Assembly: GCA_047614125.1 (NCBI GenBank)
Contig: JBLHHI010000059.1
Location: forward strand, 1-20,798
Direction: 5' to 3'
Origin: JBLHHI01 sp047614125
GTDB taxonomy: Bacteria; Bacteroidota; Bacteroidia; NS11-12g; UBA9320
DNA: 20,798 nucleotides
The notes under the pieces were generated by a model that had not been told where the DNA came from, ran no database searches, and saw only the letters and a list, made by a program, of their open reading frames with translations. A program made the translations under genes and the position numbers. Shown here one piece after another: positions 14,555 to 20,798 of the stretch; the stretch's first letter is position 1, and the number at the start of each line of letters is the position of its first letter.

Positions 14555-16362
14555 AGATCAACCAGTTTTTTATAGATTCCACTCTGTTTCATTAGGGTAT
14601 CGTGATTTCCTCGCTCAGCAATTTTGCCTTGGTCGATTACTAAAATTTCATCGGCGTGTTGAATGGTCGACAATCTATGCGCAATAATGAGCGAAGTTCT
14701 GCCCTTCATCAAATGCTCGATTGCATCTTGTACCAATTTTTCAGATTCGGTATCGAGCGCAGAGGTTGCCTCATCTAAAATTAAGATTTCCGGATTGTTC
14801 AGCACGGCGCGGGCAATGGCTAATCGCTGCCGCTGTCCACCACTTAACTTACTGCCACGATCTCCGATTGAAGTTTGGTATGCATTGGGTAACTCCACAA
14901 TAAAGTCGTGCGCATTGGCAATTTTTGCGGCTTGCATTACTTCCTCAAGAGTGGCTTCAACCTTGCCCAATCGGATGTTCTCAAAAACGCTGGTGTTAAA
15001 CAATACGGGCTCTTGGGTAACGATGCCCATTAAAGCGCGTAAATCGCTTATTTTAAGGTCTTTGATGTTTATCCCGTCCAACGAAATTTGGCCCGATTCT
15101 ACATCGTAAAACCTCGGAAGAAGATCGGCAAGCGTAGATTTTCCACCTCCAGAAGAACCCACGAGGGCTGCTGTTTTGCCTTGTTGGATGGTAAAGGAAA
15201 CCCCATCAACCACCAAGTGTTCTCCGTAGGCAAAAGAAACATTGTTGAATGCGACCTCACTTTTCAAGGTTTTCAACGATTTTGGATTTTTCGCTTCTGT
15301 AATTGTATTAGGCGCAATGAGTACTTCCTCCAATCGATCGTATGAAGCAGAAGCCTTTTGAACTCTAAAGTAGGATTCAGATAAGGCCTTCGCCGGATTA
15401 ATGAGTTGCGAAAAAATAAGGATAAAGAGAATGAAATATTCCCCGCTGATAATCTCGGTTTGGTTTAATACCATCGATCCACCAAAAATTAAAATAGCAC
15501 TAATAACAACCGACCCCAAAAACTCGCTCACCGGGGAAGCGGCCAACTCTCTCCGATTGATTTTCACCATCAGCGAAAAGTGGTCTTCATTTTTGTCGTT
15601 AAAACTTGCCTTTAATTCATCTTCAGCATTAAAAGCTTTAATCACCTTCAGTCCAGCCAAAGTCTCTTCAATAACATTCAAAACCTCACCCAACTTAACT
15701 TGACCTTTTTGCGCTTTTCCCTTAAGGCTTTTGGCAATGCGTGAAATGATGTAGCCACTAATGGGCAAAATGAGCAGAACAAAAAGCGTTAGTTGCCAGC
15801 TCATTAAAAACAAGGAAGCCAGATAAAAGAGAATGTAAACAGGGTGCTTGTACACCATTTCAATAGCTCCTACAAGTCCCCATTCAACTTCTTTAACATC
15901 GTTGGTGACACGGGAAATGAGATCCCCTTTCTTTTCTCTGCTGTAAAAAGAAATGGGCAAATCTACCAGCTTGTGATACACCTTTTTACGTAAATCTCGA
16001 ACCACTGCGCTTCGTGTGTATGCAATGTTGTAAAACGACAAGTAATTGAACACATTTTTAACCAGAAACAAAAATATGATGGCAATGCTAAAAACATAAA
16101 GGCTGTTAAGTGGCCCTGTTTCAACAATGAATTTTTTTAGAACGTAATCGAAATACTGGAGCATTTGATCCGGGTTGTAGCTGAACTCAATCACTTCGAG
16201 TTTTTGGAAGCTGGCGGTATTAAAAATTACTTTTAAAAAGGGAAGAATCGCCGCAATGGATATCACCGAGAACAGAGAAGCTACAATGTTTAAGAAAGTA
16301 TATTTGACCAGCCTTCCGCGATAGGACGATAAAAGGCTGAGAATCTTTTTGATTTGTTCCAA
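14539..16362 (-). CDS. ABC exporter, MsbA-type permease-ATPase fusion
   Basis: This 607-residue half-transporter has an N-terminal six-helix membrane domain (about 20-320, including VTNDVKEVEWG) and a C-terminal ATPase domain. The Walker A motif GSSGGGKST is near residue 400, the signature LSGGQRQRLAIARA near 505, Walker B ILILDEATSALD near 525 and the H-loop IIAHRLSTI beyond it. It should work as a homodimer in the inner membrane. MsbA-like lipid A/LPS flipping is one option, given the general family, but drug or peptide export cannot be excluded. It starts downstream of the MauE/DoxX-thioredoxin gene on the same strand after about 100 bp. Confidence 0.93.
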   Translation of the reverse strand: MEQIKKILSLLSSYRGRLVKYTFLNIVASLFSVISIAAILPFLKVIFNTASFQKLEVIEFSYNPDQMLQYFDYVLKKFIVETGPLNSLYVFSIAIIFLFLVKNVFNYLSFYNIAYTRSAVVRDLRKKVYHKLVDLPISFYSREKKGDLISRVTNDVKEVEWGLVGAIEMVYKHPVYILFYLASLFLMSWQLTLFVLLILPISGYIISRIAKSLKGKAQKGQVKLGEVLNVIEETLAGLKVIKAFNAEDELKASFNDKNEDHFSLMVKINRRELAASPVSEFLGSVVISAILIFGGSMVLNQTEIISGEYFILFILIFSQLINPAKALSESYFRVQKASASYDRLEEVLIAPNTITEAKNPKSLKTLKSEVAFNNVSFAYGEHLVVDGVSFTIQQGKTAALVGSSGGGKSTLADLLPRFYDVESGQISLDGINIKDLKISDLRALMGIVTQEPVLFNTSVFENIRLGKVEATLEEVMQAAKIANAHDFIVELPNAYQTSIGDRGSKLSGGQRQRLAIARAVLNNPEILILDEATSALDTESEKLVQDAIEHLMKGRTSLIIAHRLSTIQHADEILVIDQGKIAERGNHDTLMKQSGIYKKLVDLQGFA

Positions 16363-16403
16363 AGTTCGGCAAAGATAGTTTGATGATTGATAATGCTCAA
16401 CAT

Positions 16404-16438
16404 CCTACTTCACAATCAATTTATTTAATTGTAGTAGG
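16404..16438. terminator. Hairpin between two minus-strand genes
   Basis: CCTACT plus ACAAT (separated by a 2-nt bulge) pairs with ATTGTAGTAGG, giving 11 bp. It lies between the thioredoxin-fusion gene and the ABC exporter gene. There is no clear T-run; it could end or stabilise the upstream transcript. Confidence 0.4.
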
Positions 16439-16465
16439 CCGCTGAGTTTGATTTATACGAAATCT

Positions 16466-17665
16466 TTAATCCCAAGGATTCTTTTGTTCAATTCCTCCGC
16501 TCCCATTGTCTTTGGGTACCAGCTTTAATCCACCATCTTCTTTTTGATCTTCTTTTAGGCTGTAAAATTTCATGAACACATCTCGATTATACGTATCCAA
16601 ATTCCATTCTTGTTCAATCTTCCCATCTTTAAAAGCAATCATTCTCGGATAACTCTCTCCTTCTAAAACGCGTTTAAAAAAGGTGAAATCTTCGGTTAAT
16701 AAGTGTGGGAACTTACATGTGCCTCCTTGTGATAGGAAGTATTTCTGTTCCAATGCTCTGCCATAGTTTAGGAGGTAAATATTGGGCATTGAATTATTTG
16801 AACTGAGTTTGCATATGTCTTTATATACTTCCTGGCAATGGCTACAGGTCATACTGAATAAGCAAACCAAGACTTCGCCTTTATCGAGATTCATTTTTTT
16901 TCCATCCGAAAGAGCACGGATCGATGTAAGAAGGTTTTTGGTTTTTTGTTGCGGTGATATGGGTGATCCGGGTGCTTTTTGAGCCGCAACATCGGGTTTT
17001 GCATCCGTCGTTTTCACCTCAGGGGTTGGATTGGTTTGTGCAGTTACATCGGTACTCGTTGTATCTAAAATATTCTGTACCTGAGCACTCATGCTATCAA
17101 TTACATTGAAGGAGCTTTGTTGATTCTCCAGTTCTAATGGTTGTGGTTTTTTGATACTAAACCAAAGGGTAAAGATGGCAACGGCGCCGAGGGTTAACGG
17201 CCACGACAAGGTGCTCAACCTACTTTGTTCAGCGTCATACTTCCTCCAAACAAAGAGTCCAACAAGCATGGCTACAATATTTTTAATGATGCTTTCCAGG
17301 TTATTCATTGGAAGGATATCTCCAAAGCAACCGCAATTGCCTTCAATAAATCCTTTGCCGGTAATGCTGTCGTAAAAGAGGTGGATTGTAAATACGATGA
17401 GGATGAGTTGCATAATTGGCAAAACTGCCTTTTTAAATAAACGGTCTTGCAACAAAGCCGCACCTATAAGCAATTCAAAGGCAATGAGAATTCGCGTAAA
17501 GATTTGAATGAAATAAAAGGCTTGTGGTTTATCGAAATAGTCAACCCCAATGAGCAATTCGGCTACCATGCTATCAAAAAATGGCAGCGAAACTACCTTG
17601 CTAAGTCCTGAAAATAAGAACATTACAGCCAAAAAAACGCGGCCGATTTTTACTAATTTATCCAT
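16466..17665 (-). CDS. MauE/DoxX-like membrane protein fused to a thioredoxin-like domain
   Basis: This 399-residue protein begins with about five membrane helices (8-26, 50-72, 80-98, 122-140, 153-170) in the DoxX/MauE pattern (RVFLAVMFLFSGLSKVVSLP) and includes CGCFGD (111-116), the cysteine motif of MauE-type proteins. A Pro/Thr/Ala-rich linker (about 185-240) leads to a thioredoxin-like domain with CSHC (274-277) in VCLFSMTCSHCQEVY. The layout resembles what is annotated in Bacteroidota as the BT_3928 family. It may pass electrons across the inner membrane to a periplasmic disulfide partner, analogous to MauE or DsbD. This function is inferred; the family is not characterised to my knowledge. 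It has ATG at 17665, with 322 bp of non-coding sequence between this start and the tRNA. Confidence 0.8.
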   Translation of the reverse strand: MDKLVKIGRVFLAVMFLFSGLSKVVSLPFFDSMVAELLIGVDYFDKPQAFYFIQIFTRILIAFELLIGAALLQDRLFKKAVLPIMQLILIVFTIHLFYDSITGKGFIEGNCGCFGDILPMNNLESIIKNIVAMLVGLFVWRKYDAEQSRLSTLSWPLTLGAVAIFTLWFSIKKPQPLELENQQSSFNVIDSMSAQVQNILDTTSTDVTAQTNPTPEVKTTDAKPDVAAQKAPGSPISPQQKTKNLLTSIRALSDGKKMNLDKGEVLVCLFSMTCSHCQEVYKDICKLSSNNSMPNIYLLNYGRALEQKYFLSQGGTCKFPHLLTEDFTFFKRVLEGESYPRMIAFKDGKIEQEWNLDTYNRDVFMKFYSLKEDQKEDGGLKLVPKDNGSGGIEQKNPWD

Positions 17666-17987
17666 GAGTGTTTATACAAATTCAAGAAGCTTGCGTCAAT
17701 AATCGTGCTACAAATCTCAACTTTTTAAATGTTTCACAAAAAACGCACATTCAAGGTATTAAGAACAATTTCAATAAAAAAATGATTTTTGTTTGATGAG
17801 CGATGCGAGATCTATTAGTTGGCCATTTGACCAGTTTCTGGTTTCTGGTTAAATAATTATGTGCTAAAATTAATCTGATAAGATGTAGCTACGATGGAGC
17901 CAGAATTAGATGAATAAATTAAACTAATGTTCTTAATCATTCATTTTCAATTAACCATTAACCATCAACAGTCAACCATCAAATAAG
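17666..17987. other. Intergenic region without a recognisable gene
   Basis: AT-rich sequence with short local repeats (TTTCTGG repeated near 17836, AACCATTAACCATCAA type near 17953) and a widely spaced 10-bp inverted repeat, ATTAAGAACA at 17758 and TGTTCTTAAT at 17928. No convincing open frame or RNA is seen. Confidence 0.6.
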
Positions 17988-18071
17988 TGCCCAGAACAGG
18001 ATTTGAACCTGCACGACCGTAAGGTCACCACCCCCTCAAGGTGGCGTGTCTACCAGTTTCACCACCTGGGC
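17988..18071 (-). tRNA. tRNA-Leu (anticodon GAG)
   Basis: On the minus strand, the acceptor stem GCCCAGG pairs with TCTGGGC, with A as discriminator. The D-loop region reads TGGTGAAACTGGTAGACACG, the anticodon stem CCACC/GGTGG holds loop TTGAGGG with anticodon GAG, a long variable arm (TGACCTTACGGTCG) marks a class II tRNA, and the T-arm has GGTTCAAATCC. CCA is not encoded. The gene reads codons CUC and CUU. Confidence 0.97.
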
Positions 18072-18184
18072 ATTTTTTGTTGAAATCAAAATCGAGTTGC
18101 CTCCGTTTTAACTCGCTTGCAAAACAACAATATTTTTTGATTTATCGAACACTTTTCTTTCTTGAATCCTCTAAGAATCTCTTC

Positions 18185-19283
18185 TTAGTACTCGCGCTCT
18201 TTTTTCTGGCTTTGCATCAAAAAAGCTTTAAAGAAACCAGTAAGATCTCCATCCATAACTGCTTGAACATTGCTGGTTTCATGCGCCGTTCGCACGTCTT
18301 TCACCAACTTATACGGTTGCATCACATAGTTTCGAATCTGGCTGCCCCACTCGTTGGCCATCTTGTTCGATTCAACTTCTTCCCTCGCTTGATTCTTCTT
18401 TCGCATTTCAATTTCATAGAGCTGCGATTTCAGCATTTTCATCGCTTGGTCTTTGTTCTGCAATTGAGACCTGGAGGCTTGACATTCAACAACAATTCCA
18501 GAAGGAGCATGTCGCAGTCGAACTGCCGTTTCTACCTTGTTAACGTTTTGCCCACCGGCCCCACTGCTTCTAAAAGTATCCCAAGTTATATCTCCCGAAC
18601 TAACTTCAATTTCGATGGAATCATCAATAACGGGATAAACGTAAACCGAAGAGAAAGATGTTTGGCGCTTGCCCTGAGCATTAAAAGGTGAGATGCGCAC
18701 CAAACGATGCACTCCGTTTTCTCCTTTTAAATAACCATAGCCAAAATCACCGGATATTTCAATGCTGCAAGATTTAACTCCCGCCACATCTCCATCCACT
18801 TGATCCAACACATTTACTTTGTAACCATTTTTCTCTGCCCACATCATATACATGCGCATGAGCATTTGAGTCCAGTCGTTGCTTTCCGTTCCACCAGCAC
18901 CTGCATTTATTTCAATAACCGCATCGAGCTGATCTTCCTCATCCGACATCATGTTTTTAAACTCTAAGTCTTCGATGAAGGTTTCCGCTTTTACGTAAAC
19001 CGCTTCCACTTCTTCATCCGAAGCTTCATCCGCCAACTTAAATTCCCATAGCACATCCAAGTCGTCTATAAACGTTTCACAACGATCATACGCATCGGTC
19101 CAAATCTTTTTCTTCTTGATGTTTCGCAAATGTTGCTCGGCAGATTTAGGATCATCCCAAAACGACGGATCTTGCGTTTCGAGCTCTTCTTGAGCAATTA
19201 AAGCCTTGTTCTTGGCTATGTCAAAGATACCTCCCCAAGGCCTGAACACGGCCTTTTAATTCTACCAACTGTTCTGTAGTCAT
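18185..19283 (-). CDS. prfB: Peptide chain release factor 2, with programmed +1 frameshift
   Basis: Translation starts at ATG 19283 (MTTEQLVELKGRVQALGRYL) and meets UGA at 19223-19221 after 20 codons. The site CTTTGAC (19226-19220), with GGGGAGG three bases upstream, is the classic RF2 +1 shift site; skipping one T joins the frame DIAKNKALIAQ that runs to 18185, giving 365 residues. The SPF motif that reads UGA/UAA is in VRISPFNAQGKRQ (near residue 196), and GAGGQNVNK (near 240) is the catalytic GGQ loop that releases the peptide. RF2 level thus self-regulates: low RF2 leaves the UGA unread and allows the shift. A single-frame call starting at 19249 would give a wrong N-terminus. Confidence 0.97.
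19220..19236 (-). promoter_or_regulatory. RF2 frameshift signal
   Basis: The minus strand reads GGGGAGG TAT CTT TGA C. The purine-rich SD-like stretch and the slippery CTT before UGA C have the same spacing as in E. coli prfB. Confidence 0.95.
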
Positions 19284-19348
19284 AATTTTATATCTTATGG
19301 TTTAAGGCCGAGTCAAATAGATGCAAATGCACCAATTTTTCAGCCCCA

Positions 19349-20068
19349 TTATTTCTCGTCAAATCTACCAAAGCTCAGTCCAACAAAGAGCATGTTATCT
19401 AAGCGTTCAAATCGGTATTGGCTGTTGGATCCGTATTGCCCTTTCGACGAGATTTCTTGAGTAAGGATGGAAATTCCAGCCATAATAGAAAATTTACGCG
19501 TTGGTTCGAAACGGATGAACACCTGGTTGAGCAGGCTTCCCTTCGCATTTGTAGTTGAAAACGCATTGGATTTAGTTGGCCGGTTTTTCACATTATCGAC
19601 TCGAACAAAGCCGGCATCTCTTGAATCTTTTCCAGGTAAATACGTGCTCTTTTGCTCAAAGCCCTCCGAAATCCCTAAAATGTCAAATTGCACACCTACA
19701 GCAACCTTTGGTATTAAATAGTATTCCACTTTGATGTTAAAATTGATGGACGCCGCTTGAGCATTTGAAAAAAATAAGGTATCAATCTGCGAATCCAATT
19801 TTTTTAAACCCTTATCGGCGGTGGTGTAGTTGGATTCAACATTGTGGTAAAGTCCAATTCGAATTCCCATACCCAATCTTAGTTTGTTGTCAAAAACATT
19901 GAACAAATCTTTGCTTAGGCCCAAGGTTGCATATTTCGGACTTTTTTTAGAAGCTTGTCCGTATTGAACATCAAATCGATAATCCGCCACCTCCTTGTCT
20001 TGCGCCTGTACGCACGTGCTTACGAACACTGCATGCATAAACAAAACAAAACGAGCGCGAAAATTCAT
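19349..20068 (-). CDS. Predicted outer-membrane beta-barrel protein
   Basis: This 239-residue protein has a signal peptide (FVLFMHAVFVSTCVQAQ, cleavage after residue 22 or so) and alternating amphipathic strands (LRLGMGIRIGLYHNV, SINFNIKVEYYLIPKVAVGV, NQVFIRFEPTRKFSIMAGI), ending with LFVGLSFGRF, as in small outer-membrane barrels of Bacteroidota. I do not recognise a specific family. It starts 9 bp after the stop of the 118-residue gene and probably shares its transcript; prfB begins 65 bp downstream. No function can be given beyond an envelope location. Confidence 0.65.
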   Translation of the reverse strand: MNFRARFVLFMHAVFVSTCVQAQDKEVADYRFDVQYGQASKKSPKYATLGLSKDLFNVFDNKLRLGMGIRIGLYHNVESNYTTADKGLKKLDSQIDTLFFSNAQAASINFNIKVEYYLIPKVAVGVQFDILGISEGFEQKSTYLPGKDSRDAGFVRVDNVKNRPTKSNAFSTTNAKGSLLNQVFIRFEPTRKFSIMAGISILTQEISSKGQYGSNSQYRFERLDNMLFVGLSFGRFDEK

Positions 20069-20077
20069 GGGTTCGAT

Positions 20078-20434
20078 TTAATAAAGTTCCGCCATTAATA
20101 TGTCGCGTATCTCTTTGATTTCCATTTGGTTAATCTCCTTGTCGGAGTGCAGCATACATTCCAGTAAATACTCAATTACAGGCATGCCCAACTCTTCTTC
20201 TTCGTCTGCCATCTCGATGTCGAGATTGCCGTTTTGCTCAATGTATTGGTAAGCCAACCGACAAATTTTAACGAGGGCGGGGTTTGTTTCGATGCGTGCG
20301 ATCTCTCTTATTTCTTTTAGTTCGCTAACAATATCGGCAGCCACAAATTTCTTTCGAACCGCTGTTAATAAAGCTTCAATTTTTTTATTTCCTGTTGAGT
20401 TAATCATCTTCTTTGTTATTACGCTACTAAGCAT
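20078..20434 (-). CDS. Small helical protein of unknown function
   Basis: This 118-residue protein (or 109 if started at ATG 20407, MINSTGNKKIEALL) is predicted to be soluble and mostly alpha-helical. It has charged heptad-like stretches (DIVSELKEIREIARIE, KEINQMEIKEIRDILMAEL) and an acidic patch EMADEEEELG. No signal peptide, membrane helix or known motif is seen, and I do not recognise the family. The outer-membrane protein gene follows after 9 bp, suggesting one operon. It diverges from cinA. Confidence 0.55.
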   Translation of the reverse strand: MLSSVITKKMINSTGNKKIEALLTAVRKKFVAADIVSELKEIREIARIETNPALVKICRLAYQYIEQNGNLDIEMADEEEELGMPVIEYLLECMLHSDKEINQMEIKEIRDILMAELY

Positions 20435-20589
20435 GCCGAACCAAAGGGTTCATACGAGCGGCAAATTTATTACTTTTCAATAAGCATATCGCAATTAAAA
20501 TCAGATTTGATTCTAGTGTGAAGTATAAATTTAACAAGATGAATCAAACATATTCTTTATCATAACTTCGCAGTTCATTTTAACGGCAT

Positions 20590-20798
20590 TTGAAAGCAGA
20601 AATAATTACCATTGGGGATGAAATATTGATTGGTCAAGTTGTTGATACCAATTCGGCTTGGATGGCAAAAGGTTTGAACGAGATTGGATGGGAAGTTTCA
20701 CGAATCGTTACCATATCCGACACACAAGAATCCATTATAAGTGCCTTAGATCAAGCAAGTAAGCGCAGCGATGCTGTGTTAATTACCGGAGGACTTGG
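20590..20798 (+). CDS. cinA: CinA-like protein, N-terminal part (runs off the window)
   Basis: The first 69 codons read MKAEIITIGDEILIGQVVDT, then NSAWMAKGLNEIGWEVSR and end DAVLITGGLG. This is the molybdopterin-binding (MoaB/MogA-like) domain of CinA with its G-D-E-(I/L)L-G and TGGLG motifs. The start is TTG 20590, because an in-frame stop (20581-20583) lies just upstream and no ATG is available. TAACTTCG at 20563-20570 is a weak -7 box. Full CinA proteins are about 415 residues and act in pyridine nucleotide salvage (NMN deamidase, ADP-ribose pyrophosphatase) when both domains are present; the C-terminal part is outside the window. Confidence 0.92.
   Translation, partial: MKAEIITIGDEILIGQVVDTNSAWMAKGLNEIGWEVSRIVTISDTQESIISALDQASKRSDAVLITGGL

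Noticed and set aside
17758..17937. 10-bp inverted repeat ATTAAGAACA / TGTTCTTAAT spanning 180 bp, as a mobile element boundary
   Set aside because: The repeat is short, AT-rich and has no extension, target duplication or second copy; chance is plausible in such sequence.
18041..18691. Open frame on the plus strand opposite prfB and the tRNA
   Set aside because: It overlaps a certain tRNA and RF2 coding sequence, and its protein has no recognisable pattern.

Overview
The window looks like a chromosomal segment from a Bacteroidota bacterium, most likely Flavobacteriales. The evidence is: two secreted proteins with C-terminal type IX secretion (T9SS) sorting domains carrying LYPNP; -7 promoter boxes close to TAnnTTTG; TonB-dependent receptors; a MauE/DoxX-thioredoxin fusion of a Bacteroidota type; an S16 protein with a long acidic tail; and start sites without Shine-Dalgarno sequences. 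The species cannot be named from sequence alone.

Region 1 (1-6000): four minus-strand genes overlap end to end behind a cobalamin riboswitch (about 5826-5970). In transcription order they are a BtuB-like TonB-dependent receptor, a secreted protein with two DUF4465-type domains and a T9SS tail, a second T9SS-tailed surface protein, and a YncE/DUF5074-type beta-propeller lipoprotein resembling BtuG. I read this as an outer-surface corrinoid capture and import operon. It is the strongest candidate for under-described biology here, because three of its four products are surface accessory proteins and two are delivered by T9SS.

Region 2 (6000-9000): a heme oxygenase diverges from the riboswitch operon. 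Translation genes follow: efp (EF-P), rpsP (S16 with a repeat-rich tail) and rimM. The gap between heme oxygenase and efp holds a roughly 184-bp unit bounded by inverted copies of a short palindromic element. A third copy lies at 58-95. rpsP has a GC-rich leader hairpin, and rimM contains a terminator-like hairpin inside its coding sequence.

Region 3 (9000-11000): an LpxL/HtrB-type acyltransferase is followed by a REP-associated tyrosine transposase (RAYT). The RAYT is bracketed by palindromes built on GCGATGCATCGC and by a 19-bp tandem array next to a perfect 30-bp palindrome.

Region 4 (11000-17700): a TonB-dependent receptor with an N-terminal carboxypeptidase-regulatory-like domain diverges from a diheme cytochrome c peroxidase-like lipoprotein. 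The peroxidase gene converges on, and overlaps by 16 bp, an MsbA-type ABC exporter. Upstream of the exporter is the MauE/DoxX-thioredoxin membrane protein.

Region 5 (17700-20798): tRNA-Leu(GAG); prfB (RF2) with an intact programmed +1 frameshift site; a predicted outer-membrane beta-barrel protein next to a small helical protein, neither recognised; and the 5' end of cinA, which begins at TTG and runs off the window.
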